A stretch of 64,000 bases of DNA, taken from the NCBI GenBank assembly GCA_006937955.1, contig SSNP01000133.1, positions 1 to 64,000 on the forward strand. The letters are read 5' to 3'. Positions 26,957-39,258 of the stretch are shown one piece after another. The translations under genes were made by a program, and so were the position numbers. This stretch comes from Pachypanchax playfairii (taxonomy: Eukaryota > Chordata > Actinopteri > Cyprinodontiformes > Aplocheilidae). The stretch's first letter is position 1. Every line of letters begins with the position of its first letter. The notes beneath the pieces were generated by a model. It did not search any database. It was not told the origin of the DNA and saw only the letters and a list, made by a program, of their open reading frames with translations.

Positions 26957-27265
26957 AACTAGAAAAACACTCAGCGAGCGCAGACCTCCGCCAAACAGCC
27001 CTTGTACATATTGTAGAAAGTACTATGTCCGTATCCTTAAAAAAATTAAGGATCCTTAAAAAAATTTGAAAAGTATCCTTAAAAACGTCCTGGATCCAGA
27101 CAGAAATCTGGATCATCCCCATTTCTGACCTTTCCTGAAAATATCATTAAAATCCATCCATAAGTTTTTTAGTTATCCTGCCAAAAGGCAGGCAGACAGG
27201 CAGACAGGCAGACAGGCAGACCGACAGACCATGATGAAAACATTACCTCCTTGGTGGAGGTAATT
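26957..27265. repeat. Widespread animal repeat with inverted CCTCCGCCAA / TTGGTGGAGG ends, copy 1
   Basis: Near the left end stands GCGCAGACCTCCGCCAA and at the right end ACCTCCTTGGTGGAGGTAA, partly complementary to each other. Between them come an ATCCTTAAAAA-rich part, CTGGATCCAGA, ATCTGGATCATCC, the conserved stretch around TTTCTGACCTTTCCTGAAAA, a CATCCATAAGTTTTTTAGTT box and a GCAGACAG tandem tract. I recognise this order from a short repeat common in fish and many invertebrates, sometimes seen at RTE-type LINE ends. A second, shorter copy is at 57785-57989. Confidence 0.75.
27187..27230. repeat. GGCAGACA-type tandem tract inside the repeat
   Basis: The octamer GGCAGACA recurs about four times and decays into GACCGACAGACC. 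The second copy of the parent repeat has the same kind of CAGGCAGACAGAC tract at the same place, so the tract is part of the repeat and prone to length change. Confidence 0.85.
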
Positions 27266-30200
27266 AAAATATGTTTGTTTTTTTATCACTGGCACCTTGC
27301 ACTATTCTAAAACCACTGCACTAGTAGTTTACCAGCTTGGTAGTTTTTCATGCAGAGGTGCATTTTTCAGCACAACACCTGCCAAAAAAAATCATAAAAC
27401 TTTAAGTGTTCCTGCATTTCTATTGTTGGATTTTTTAAGAGATAACAAAGTAGAAACTAAAGCCATGGCTAAGAATTTCAGCATAATTCCACACAAATCC
27501 AAATAGTAACTGCACTTAAATGTCTGTCCTCAGTTTGAATGAGAGTTAAATAATTGACTCCCCTGTTCTGAGTGAGACATTTCCACAAGATCTGAGGAGG
27601 GTTAATAAATATCCCAGATGGAATGCAGACTCCGCCTACTCTACTAACCTCTAAATGCATCAGCACACATGTGATGAAGACTCTGTATTTCATTGCATTA
27701 CATTTTCTGTTTGGCTACATTTACAGCAATATCCAAAACAGTCTATGTATAATTCATCCACAGTATTATTGAGATATCCGTGTCATCCCAGGTGATCCAG
27801 AGCCACTTACTATCTCATTCACACAAACAGACAATTCAAAACCTTCTGTTTACTTTAACTGCATGACGTTTAAAGAAACCACAGCTCAAATGAAACATAC
27901 ATAGGCATGAGCAGAATATGTCAATGTGCTTCAGAAGACCACCAACTGGTTTGGACCAAACCCATTACCATCTCACTGTGAGGTGGCAGTTTTAACATCA
28001 ACACACCATATGGCTCCTCACCTTGGGAACTATCTGTTTTATATTCAAGACAAGAGTCAATTATCTGCATTTTATGTCACAACCAAACCTTTTTAAAGTC
28101 ATTTAGAGAGGACAAACTGTGTTTTTCACTGTGAGCTTCTGTGAATATTCAAGAGAGAGACAGAATGCATATGTTTATGTGACTTTACCAAATATCCTCT
28201 GGGCCACTGGCACTTAAATGAACCAATCTGTCCTTGGGGATGTTAAGCTGGAGGGGGGGCTTAAAAGAAAGTTGCTATACACAAAACTCTCATGAGGACA
28301 GCAGACAGCAAACACTAAGCACTGCAGTTAAAGCACTCGTATCTCATTAGGGAAACAAGAATTAAATGCAGCCATGTTTTCAATAAATAGAACTTATAAA
28401 AATCAATCATCTTTCACTGATATCTAAAAAAAGAATATAAAACGTACCTTGACACGTTCCGTTAGCTCGGTAAGAACAAAACTCTGTTACAAATATGATT
28501 GATTCATTTCTGAATATTAACTGAAGGCATGTCTTTTAGCTGCACAATGTGTGCAAAGAGTAAAACACCTGGAACTAATTAAACACAGGTGATCTGCAAA
28601 ATGAACACAGGTAAGTTAAATAAAGTTAAATAGAGACGCACCAAGATGGAATATTTCAAAATGAACAGGAAGTAGTAACAAAAACCCCAAAAATAAATAT
28701 AATAAACATGTTTAGAGCAGCAGAAGTTTTTATATGTCACTAAAAAGAATCGAATAAGCCTTAATCCTAAAAAAGTTTTGTTTAAATCCTCTAAGGCAAA
28801 ATTTATTTCACTTTTTAACCACAAAATGCAAGAGTTGGCCTTCTAAGAACAAACGTAATTAGTTCAGACAGTTCAAATCTTAAAAACTCATATTTCGAAC
28901 AAAATTTTAACCATTAAAATAAATAAATCAATAATTTGTTCCAATTTCCCTCCCAAAAACGTGCAGAACACTAATATTTCCTGGCATTTTTAGCTTAAAA
29001 GTAGCATCATTCTAACCTAATAACAGCTTGAAGACCTACATTACACAGACAGCTGTTTGATGGTAGCAGCTTCATATTCCCCGGCAGGTGGGCGGCAGGG
29101 TGACTTGTGCGCTGACTCAGCAAAGACTGTGTGCTGAAAAAACAATTTGTATCTCAGACACTCAAATTCTATTCAAAAAAAGTTGTGTTCATAGAAGTTT
29201 GTATCGCAGGATGGACTGAATCTAACCATTTCCAGATGAAAACAGCTGGACTCTGTTAATTGTTTTTGCTCATAAGATGAATAAAACATGTTTTGTCAGG
29301 ATCCGGGTGTTCACAGATTTTACTGTATGTTAGAGGAAGTATCTAAAACAATGTGCTCATAAAGTTTGATTCAGATGGATTTAGAGTGTTTTGTAGTTTT
29401 GTAGCACTGCACAGCTAAAAACTGACATTAGAAGCTCTGTTCACAAAAACAATGTACCATATATTGTTTATTTTTTCTTGTACTAAAGATGTAAAAATTA
29501 ATAAAAACAATTGATTTCATAGTCGAATCTCATTCTGCATGTTTGTTTCTGTTATTTTTAGAGAACAAATGAAATAGCCACTGTCCTTTATAAAAAACAA
29601 ACCAATAAAAACATGATAACTAGCCATAGCTGGTGGAGATAATTACTTTCTTAGCAGATGACCTGGTATCATGTATCTCAGTAAGAGATCTGAGACATTT
29701 GTCCATGTATTAAACAACAGGACACTAAAAACTTACTGCCACTGCTGCAAAGGTCAAATAAAAAGCAAGTACAGCATTTTTAGATTAAAGAGGAATTCTT
29801 TAGTTTTGGCTATTTTTGTATTGCTTGATGATATAAAAGGGTAAAAGAGATAAACAAAGATGATTAACTCTGTATCATCCCTTTTCTGTAACTATAAAAG
29901 TGGTACAGGAATAACTCGCATTTACAATTTGTCCATAAAATGTCTCTGATGAGCTCATGCGTTTGTCTGAGCTGGTGCATGCTGGAGAGGAATGTGTGTT
30001 TTGAAAAATAAGCGTGCCCATCACTGCATCGACCGATGGAAGGGAAAAAAACAAGAGCCAGACAGAAAGTGTGAAAGAGACAGAGAAAGATTGATGGTCT
30101 TGTTCCCAAGAGGAGAGAACATTCTTGTGACAATAGTGCAAGTAAATCAAAATCACAGACAAACTGTTCCAAGTGTCCTTCATTCAGTATTAGACCCTAA

Positions 30201-32454
30201 ACTGTAAGCATGATGAAGAAGATGCATACATACTAGGTGTTGTTATTTCTACATCACTCACAGTTGTCTAGCACACAGAATTTATTCCATAATGCTGAAT
30301 TGGTTTAATTTCTCTAATATTTGACAAAAATAACTATTTTATTTTAGATATTACAGGAGTTTTTGGTGCTCCATTGTCTTTATTTCAAATGGAAACTACA
30401 GTGTTAAAATTCACGCAGAAACATGAAGGCCTTCTTCAGGCTGAATGTAAACTGCACAAAAAATCAGCCAGAACATGGACTCTCTTTACAGGGTCTTGAC
30501 AAGGTCTTTACGGAGGTGTTAAGTACACATTGGGATCACATCACATGTGAAAGACTGTAATGGGTCAGTGATGTTCTGAACATACTCAAAACCTCTCCAG
30601 TGAGGTCAAACTGTCTCCCGACCCCGTGAAAGAGAGAGAGATAAAAACGCATTGGGTGTCCCATTACGTGTGTGGGTTGGTCATTGAGACTATGACTCCA
30701 AACTGTCATCATCTTCTGGTTCATAGCTGCATTCGAACCCAGTCCTAGAGTAGTGTCCATAAAATATCTGGGGGCATGAAGGGATCATGAGGTTTTATCT
30801 TAGGATTTTTGTGTGAATTTGCTGACAAAGTCTTAAAGACACGGAACAAATCAGAGGGAAAAAACTATTTGGTGAAAACTCCTGGGAAAAATAACGACAT
30901 GACTGTACTCTCACTGAAAAAGGTTTTTCCTGTTCTTGTATCTGGATCCTAATGAGCTGGTCATGATCTCATATAACAAGCTGGTTCTGTAATGTACATG
31001 TTTAATTTCATTTAGAAGAGTTTGATGGTTGAGAAGAACCAATCAATAAAGTATATCTGACAACCAGAAAACAAGTTAAATAATCTATAACAATATAATC
31101 TCTCTTAAGACTATTTTTTTACCTTAAATTCAGTGCAAGAACTTTATGTTGAGAAATATCTTAGACAGCATAAATGTTAGAGATTGGGAGAAATAAAAAA
31201 GTTTTTCAATCAAAAGCATTGTTACAAATATTAAGCAAGGTGGTGGTAGCATCATGCACAAAGCTGTTAAACAGATGGATCTACTTTTACACCCAAAACA
31301 AAGAGGAAATGAAAAAAGATGGAAGGGGTGATGGCAGTACTACTGTAATATTTAAAGATGTGAGTTTAATAAGGAAGATTTCTTTTGCTGGTTACTTTGA
31401 CTATGTTTGTGGGTTTGAAAACAGAAAAGAGCAAAAACAAAGAAAAATAATAATCAAAGGAACTTTAAAGGGCAACAAAGAGCAAGTACATCTTGTAAAT
31501 CTAAACAGAAATTAAAATTAGACAGTTGTTAGTCAGCTGCTTTTAACAACAAGCCAAACAACATTCACATGTGAGACTTTCTGAAGCAGCTTTTATTTTT
31601 TAGTTAAGACTCCTGTGACTATAATATTCAATGATTTATAACAAAAACAAATATATACCTCACTCAAAGCTTCCTTTTCTGTGTTCAAGGTGGGGGATGT
31701 TTTTAAAATTAAATTTCACTTCCCTTTAATCTTCAAACGCTTACATCACCTGATTTATCACAAAAACTGATTATCTGCACGTAAATATGTTGCACTTAAT
31801 TAGTTGCATAAACAAAATAACATATTTAACACCAGAAATTTGGGATTTGATAATATTGTCTTTTAAGTTTTGCTCATAAAGACAGAATTCGCCTTTCAGC
31901 ATTACTATGACTGTAGATATGCCCTACAGTGTCACATTATTATTAAGTACCAGCAGCTTCAAGAGCTTTAAAACATTCATTCAGGCAAAGAAAACATTAC
32001 TCATAACTAAGCAGTCATAGGCTAAGGTACACTATGTGCCTACCTTTTAAATTTCAAATACAAAAGCTGCTTTCTGTTTGCCTCTAGAGCTCCTTTCTGG
32101 CTTTGTTTCCAGAGATTTCCATAGATCTGAAATTACCAAGTTTCTTTAATAGGTCTGTAATTTACATGAAGATAAAAGTAACACCAAAATTTATTTTTTA
32201 TAATCCTTCAAAAATATTTTATAAATGAGACTGTTGTTACCACTCAATACAGTAAAATCCTCCTTTAGACATCAACGTGTCTGATTTTGTGTTTTTGGCT
32301 TTACATGTTTTAATTAGATTGAATGAAAACATATGAAGAGGTATTTGTTTATATTCCATTTTTATTTGAGAGTGAAATGAGAGCGATAGGTTTCAAAAAG
32401 TGTTTATAAACTTCCAGAAACACTAAAATAATCAATTTCTGAACCTGTTTGTTC
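27266..32454. other. No supported gene; a possible Tc1 scrap at about 31228-31255
   Basis: I see no exon or complete repeat. The open frame at 31174-31515 is not credible as a gene. It contains AAGCAAGGTGGTGGTAGCAT, which resembles the K-H-G-G-G-S-I-M stretch of Tc1 transposases but has no flanking support. Overlapping minus-strand frames at 29864-30183 (about 100 codons each) show no domain. Confidence 0.4.
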
Positions 32455-32740
32455 CAGTTCAGGGTTGCAGAGTGATGGTGCCCATTTCCAGCAGCAACAG
32501 GGCGAGAGGCGGGGCTCACCTGACAGGCCACCAGTCCATTACAGGGTCACTCAGGTGATCCATGCATATACTCTCGCCTACAGCCAACTTACAGTGTGCT
32601 TACCTATCAAGCATGCGTTTAGTCTGTGGGAGGAAATGGAAGCACCAGGAGGAAACCCACACATGCATGAAGAGACCATGCAGAGACCATACATGGAACA
32701 TGCAGGGAACAAGTAGAGAACATGCAAACTCTTGCGGAAA
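32455..32740 (+). repeat. Common fish interspersed repeat (GCGAGAGGCGGGG family), longer copy
   Basis: The segment carries in order GGGCGAGAGGCGGGGCTCAC, a CCAGTCCATTACAGGGTCAC block, a GCATGCGTTTAGTCTGTGGG box, GGAGGAAACCCACACATGCA and the closing ACATGCAAACTCTTGCGGAA stretch. This order matches a very abundant teleost repeat from memory, with some substitutions. An ATGCAGAGACC / ACATGGAACATGCAGGGAAC stretch (about 32680-32720) is a local duplication of the AACATGCA motif. Open frames here (32465-32753) are read-through of the repeat, not genes. Confidence 0.75.
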
Positions 32741-33544
32741 GGTGACAATGTGATTATTAGCATTTTTTTAGTTAGATCAGTTCACTTGATCAAATCTATA
32801 AGATGCAGTGAACTGGGCTGAGTATAAAACAGTGAGAAGAAAAAATTTACACCTAGTAACTAACTAACTGTAACCATATAATATATTAACCATAAAAACA
32901 AACTCTAGCACTTGCAGAGGTTGTTCAGTCTCATTCTACTGTTGTTATTGTTGTTTAATATTTTGGACCTGATTCTTTAACAATATGTACCTCCCGTTTT
33001 GCAAAATCTTCTCACCCATAATCCATCCCACTATCAGTTTTCTCACACCAACAGTGCTGGTGCAAACACACCCATCACATTCACCAGGTGTTCTCACGGG
33101 GAGCTCCAGGTCTCAACAGATGAGACATTTTTCATGGAGAAAATCTAACTCAAGGCAACATCATTAAAACTGCAGTTTCTTCTTTTCAAATAATATACTC
33201 AAAAATAATTGAAGTAATTAAAAAAGGGATTTTTAATTTTATTCTGGGTGTTGCGAGCTGCACTGCGCTCTCTCTTCCAGAGTGTTGACAGAAAGGTGGA
33301 GGTCAGCTGTGAGGGGGGAGACACAAAACTAAAATCACACACATTTACCACCTTTTTAACAATTATTTTATCAATACAACAGTGTCTGATACTAATAACT
33401 GCAAAAGATGAACAATTAGATTTTCCATGGCATGTTTTCCCTCAGTATGTGCATTTTTAAGGACATGACTTAATTTTTACTCATTTTTTCCCCTGCGATA
33501 CAAAAACAGGATCTCAGGAGACTTTTAATATTAAAAGTTTTCTC
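32741..33544. other. No supported feature
   Basis: AT-rich sequence between two repeats. Nothing recognisable in it. Confidence 0.45.
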
Positions 33545-34003
33545 TAAGAACCTCAGGAAGGGGTCTTCTCCTGGTCCCCAGAGTCAGGACTAAACATGGT
33601 GAGGCTGCATTTCAGTTTTATTTTGCTAAGCTCTGGAACAATCTTCCTGAAGATGTGAGACAGGCTTCAACTTTGATGATGTTTAAATCCAGGCTGAAAA
33701 CTGTTTTATTTAGTTGTGTAACTATTTAATTATTTTATTAAGTCTTATGGATTGATTTTATCCACAGGTTTTTGATATGATCTTGTTCTTTGGCGACAGT
33801 GGAGTCGTTCCTTTCCACTGTCACCAATCGTGCTGCTCAGGATGGGGGATTGTGCTGAAATAACAATTCAGCCCAATCGGCTGGTTCCTTAGATAGAAAA
33901 TGTTTTATTATTAATTGGTTGATTTTTCTGTGAAGTGCCTTGAAATGACTTTGTCATGAACTGGCGCTTTATAAATAAATAAACTTGAATAAATAAACTT
34001 CTT
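33545..34003 (+). mobile_element. 3' end of an L2/CR1/Rex1-type LINE, with last part of the reverse transcriptase frame
   Basis: Plus-strand translation gives VPRVRTKHGEAAFQFYFAKL, then WNNLPEDVRQA and a TLMMFKSRLKTVLF block (about 33570-33710). These match the typical C-terminus of fish L2/CR1-like reverse transcriptase proteins (W-N-x-L-P-x-x-V-R ... F-K-S-x-L-K-T). A non-coding tail follows with GTGAAGTGCCTTGAAATGAC and GGCGCTTTATAAATAAATAA, ending in short AATAAACTTG repeats as such LINEs do. It is a strongly 5'-truncated dead copy. The exact clade is uncertain. Confidence 0.75.
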
Positions 34004-34142
34004 TTCTCTTCATTCTTTACCTTAATGTAATTATTTTACGATTTTATTTATGTCTTGATTGATCTTATTTTATGCACCTGGAAAACACTTTGAATTGCCC
34101 TGTGTACGAATTGGGCTCTACAAATAAACTTGAACTTGAACT
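34004..34142 (+). mobile_element. Second, different LINE 3' tail
   Basis: The segment ends GAATTGGGCTCTACAAATAA followed by ACTTGAACTTGAACTTG. It carries the AAACACTTTGAATTGCCCTG box found in the 3' tail of another fish LINE group. It directly follows the tail at 33545-34003 but differs in sequence, so two LINE ends from separate insertions lie head to tail. No coding part remains. Confidence 0.6.
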
Positions 34143-34300
34143 TGTTTGTTAAAAACCTTACAGATCTTTGCGAATCAAACTCTGTTTACTGCAGCTTTAA
34201 TTTACCAAACTATGGGCAGGTTGCATGATGCAACATTTAGATGTGGGCAAACTGCAACAGCACAGAACGAGCAGTGAAAGTCACTTTGTGAGTCACTCCT

Positions 34301-34866
34301 CCTTTCCACCGGATGAGTCAGCAGCACGTTACTGAAGCAGCACGTCTCAAATGTGTATTCTGCTGCTCGGTCCTTTCCACCGGGTGTGTATCAGACGCGT
34401 AGCAGCAGGGAAGCAACCGTCATTGAAAGAGCACGAAGTCACGCGAGATTAACAAAATCACGCGTGACTTCGTCAGTATACACAACAACAAGCAGAAAAA
34501 ACTACAACATGGCTCCAAAAGGTTTGTGTTTTATGTTCTGTCTGTTTTATGTAAATATGAAGGACATTTAAAGATCCAGGGGGCTGCTCCTTCAGAGCGT
34601 ATTTTGGTTTTGGAAAAGTTTATAGCGGGGGTCTACAAAACCCAGTAGTGGAGTGCCATTGTTCAGCAACTGTCTCTGCTTCACCACACCTCAATCAAAC
34701 AAGGTTGTGAGAAACTGTTTTTCAACCTCGATCTTCAAGCCAGACATCTTCCTCTTTCCAAAATGTCGAACTTGTGGCGCGTTTCAGACGCGTAGCACGT
34801 AAAAAATAGAACCGGTGCGTATGTGCCGCGTTCGATTCGGGCTGCTGACGGATGCGGTGGAAACGG
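34301..34866 (+). mobile_element. Non-autonomous DNA transposon with CTTTCCACCG-type inverted ends
   Basis: Left end CTTTCCACCGGATGAGTCAG and right end (read inward on the minus strand) GTTTCCACCGCATCCGTCAG agree over most of about 27 bp. A second TCCTTTCCACCGGGTG copy lies at about 34371-34386. The motif TCAGACGCGTAGCA is repeated directly at 34391 and 34784. A perfect 13-bp hairpin lies at 34433-34473. ATGGCTCCAAAAG at 34509 followed by GTTTGT resembles a first exon with a weak donor. The termini are approximate and no clear target duplicate was found, so the superfamily (hAT or PIF/Harbinger) is left open. Confidence 0.65.
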
Positions 34867-37800
34867 AAGCTGACATGGCAGCAAATAAACATACAAAACA
34901 ACAAGATATTACACAAAAGATAGGAAATATGGAGGACAGGAAGACAAGCAGTGCATCGTGGGAGATACTGATGAATGAACTGGTTACTGAATAAAGAGCA
35001 TCCGAGGAGAGAGGCAAGAAAACTATATGAATAAATTTAACTACAGCACAAAACCATGGCAAAACAAGGAACACTAAAGAAAAAAGAATAAATCATAAAT
35101 AAATATAAATAAACTTAGAAACTAATAAAACAAACTAAAAAATGTGTGTTGTTTTTAGATTGTGTTGGAAAAACTGAGATTAAAAAATAGATGAACTGAA
35201 ATTAATTTTTAATTAAACCTGTTCACTATTCTGTACTTTTTTTCTGAAATGTCACTGTATAAATAAATTAGAAAAAAAGTTTTTTTAGTTGAATATGTTT
35301 TCTTAGACCTTTTATCATCTTTTGACCAGTGCTTTTATTTTCTTTATTTATTTTGTATTTATGTTTGCAGTGTCATAAAATTTCAGAATAAAACTCCAAC
35401 TCATGTAACTGCACACATTAGTTCTGTTGCTCATCATGTAGGTATTTTACATTTTTGGAGGGAATGTGGTAGCAGTTCTGCTTTACGGTTGCAAATATGT
35501 TTAGAAAAACTATTTCCTCGCTATGTTTCTAAAAGTTTCTCATCTTTTCAAACTGTTTTCTGTCTGCTTGTAATGAACTTCGTATCTGTGCCAGTGCTCT
35601 CTCCTTTTTCATGCCAACAAAGGAGATATTTTCTTTATCGTCCACGTTCTTTTAATAAATTACTCTGAGCAAGTAAAAGACAAACAGTTCGTCTGCTGCG
35701 GAGCCTGTTTGTGTTTGTCCGAAGTGTCTGGTTAAATGATTTTGTTTGGCAGCTTCTCTGTGCTAAAAATCCATTTTCTCCTCTCCAAAGTTAAACATGC
35801 GAAGTGTTTGTTTCTATAATTTATGTTGTGTTTGCCATGACAAACGTGTACACATAGATAAGCAAACAGAGTCTTCCTCCGACTGAGCTCACTGAGATTT
35901 TTTTTTCCTCACTGGTGACTGAAATTCAAAGTGGCATTGTCAGATAAAAACCCAAGTATTTACAAAGATTCTCTTTTATTAATTAAAAATGAGTTCTTCC
36001 TATTTAGAGCAAATGACTTCTTTTTTAAATGACTGACACAAAATGACACTGAGTGGTCATGACTCATTGCCACTAACTGAGATAACAGCAAGACATTTAC
36101 AAACGAAAATGCATTCTGATCTCTGTGACAGCTTTTGAGTTCAGACAGAAAATTAAAACACGATTTCTCAATGCTGGTAAAAAAAATAAAAAATGGCAGG
36201 TTTTATAGTGAAAGTACCTCAACATGTTCAGCTGACTCATAAATAAATGTCTTTATGTCAGATTCAGATCAGGATTGAGCTTTCTTTCACTCTTTACAAT
36301 AACGTAGGTTTGTCCTGTCTAATAACATTTATAACCATCTCACTGACTCATTGCATCATTTTTATTAAGCACATTCATTTTGCACTCTGTCTTTCATCAT
36401 TTTATTCTCTGTTTTAAAAGCTAAAAAGTCTCTTAACTCTAAAGAGTAAAATAAATCACATCTGAAAGGCTCATTTTAAGGTTTCTAAGAGCTCCACTTC
36501 TTTAACATGATTGGTACTTTTCTCCAAGACATGCTGTGTTGAGTCTCATGCATATCTTCTGCCATCTGGTGGCTAATTTAATGCTGATAGTTCAGATATT
36601 GTGAGATGATATAATCCAGGATCTGGTCTGTATTTTTACATTTCTTGTCATGCTGAAACCCTTAATGCTCAGACCAAACCACGTTGATGGTCGGAGAAGG
36701 AAACGTCCTTCGTGACCTGATGCAGGTGAAGGTTTTCTGTTCAGAACGTCAACCACATTCGTTGTTGTCCTCCCTCATTCAGCAGGCTTGACCATGATGA
36801 TCGCTAAAAGTCACAATGCTACACCGATTTTTTGAGCTTCACACCTTCAGCTAGAAAAAAAAGCAATGAGCATCTATTGAGAAGCAAGTTTAAATGTCTC
36901 AGTAAGTTTGTGAAGTAGAAGAAAAAGTTGTTTTAAAAAGTTGCCTGTCATTCCAGCGAGTCAGTTATGTTGAGCTCCGTGTTCGCTTGAGGGAAAATAA
37001 AACTGACACAGGTGTCAGCTTCACTCATCTTCTTCAGGATTTTAGTCTAAACGACAAATGAAATTCCTAATTTACTGCTATTTTTAGATAGCACATATAC
37101 TGTATTTACTCATTTCCTTATGTAAATGAGTCCATTAAAACAGTTATGGAGGGGAAATCCATTATGCTTCGGTTACAATGGCAGCAATGCACGTTTGTTG
37201 TTATCCAGGTCAAAGTTTTGGTGGTGCTATTACGTCTGCAGAGCAGCATAACGCTGGAAAGGCGATGCAGTCTTGCACTTTCATCGTTCGCTCATTTGCC
37301 AACTTACAACATTCACGATTACGCTGTTTATTTCCATTTAAATAAAGCTCAGCCATTTAAATTGGGGAGTGAATTTAATCTAGAAGCAGGGTTATCTGCA
37401 GTATTTTTACATTATTTATGGGAAAAAATAACACCCAGTGAGACAGCTCCCTGCTTATTTTTGTTATGTTTAATTTAGGATTTACATTTTCCTTCTCTTT
37501 TTGGGTTTGGCATCCAAAAATGTTTAATCAGTCACATGAATCTGGATAAAGTTAACAATATACTGTAGTGACAATACTGCAAAAAATTTTGATTGCAGCA
37601 AATTTTAGTAGATTTTTGCTAAAATTTTATCAAATTACTAAATGACCTAAATGACTTTCATGCCAGAAAGATGAAGATTTCTTTGGACTCTGTGAAATCA
37701 CCTTTAATTGTATCACTTCAGTTTAATTAATAATACACCATGTCTAAGAAGAAAGGTCAGAGCAACGTAAGATTTTTTTGTTGTTCTTTTTGGCTCATGA

Positions 37801-39258
37801 TGAAGCTCAGATTCAGGCATTACATTCTGTTTCTCCATGTTTTAAAAAGACTTATTCATATGACGATTGGATCATTTTGATTACTCACAAAGCCGAGACC
37901 TGGTATGTTGTTGGAAATGACTCAGCCTTTTATAACAGCGACTTAATGAAATGCATATCTGATCATGCAGAGATATTAGAGCAGGAAAAAACACTATTAG
38001 AATAAAAGATCCAGGCACATTGTGTTGTGCACCTGCTCATGCTGATGATTATTTATGACAAACTCACATGTAAATCAGTTTCTTTTTGGTGGCTTTGTCT
38101 TCTGCACAACAGGTGTACTACCTCTGGCAGCTGAAATGACTGTTAGCTGGAGAAAGAGACAGTAAGGAGCCAAGCAGAGCTCTGGTATCACTCTCTTACA
38201 GAAACCTGCATCTGCTCTTCTCTCCTCTGCTGTCAACTACATCTGTGTATGAGTTTTTTTTCTGAAGCTTTGTCGAAGTCTTTGCAGAACTCTGCTGCCT
38301 CACAGCATCTGTTGCATACTGATGCCATTGCCTTTGGTGGGCGTCTGTCAGATTTTACAGAGTACCACAAACAAATTATTTAGCATTTTCATTTGAAACG
38401 GAAATGAGAAGATGGTCAAACCCGTATCAACATGAACTCTCTTCAGATGTGTAACACTGATACAATTCACGAAGTTGGTTTGTTTATTTTTACAATAATC
38501 AAAGTGTAAAAGTGGCTAAACATCTGTCAGCACTGTGAAACTCATATAAAAGCAAAACCAAAGAAATAGACACGTGTTAGCTGGACTATATAGCAACATA
38601 AATGTCTTGACTTTATATCTTTTTATATTTTGAATTGTTGTTTGATGCACATAAAATCAAGAGTCGTTTGGGAACAAGAGCAACATGTAAAACTGGAAAC
38701 AGAGTTTTTAGTAAAAATCGGTTTTCATATAAATCTAATGATACCAGCTGGAGTTCATCATTATCAACACATTATGTTTCCTTAAACAAATGCTCTGTTC
38801 TTCTGTAGGCACCACAAAGTCTAAAAGAAATCTACTTTGTGTTCAATAAGAAATCTTTGAACCTTGAGGAAACTCATTCCAAAAGGAAGAGAGGATTAAG
38901 AAGATTTATTCACGTCTACCCCTGGTTAAATCGTTCATTAAAGATGTATATAAAGGTGATCTGTAAACATCACATGTGCATTTAATTATAAGATCCCTTC
39001 TTCTCTGAGTGCTGTCATGATTTATGTGAAATCATGGAGTGGTACATTGTTTACAACCATGCTCCTATTGGTCATCCAAAGTGGAAACAGCCAATCAGAG
39101 TATCAGTAACATCATTTTAAAACATTGTTTTCGACATTTTTGTTGTCTGTTAGATGTAAGTGGGAGTCTGAAGTACCAGCTTTTAACCTACAAACACGAG
39201 GTTTAAGCTTTGTGCTGTTAAGTATCTGAACTCCAGTCCAGAATAGAAGCATTTCGGC
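34867..39258. other. No supported feature
   Basis: AT-rich sequence. The frames at 34784-35074 (minus), 37146-37478 (plus, 110 codons) and 37778-38005 (plus) lack recognisable domains. At 39060-39110 a CTATTGG and a CCAATCAG lie about 30 bp apart, which is promoter-like, but no transcript start can be argued for. Confidence 0.4.

Noticed and set aside
31174..31515. 113-codon plus-strand frame as a gene
   Set aside because: Lys/Asn-rich composition, no domain and a possible Tc1 scrap inside. Frames of this size occur by chance in AT-rich DNA.
37146..37478. 110-codon plus-strand frame as a gene
   Set aside because: No recognisable domain, no splice or promoter support, and AT-rich flanks on both sides.
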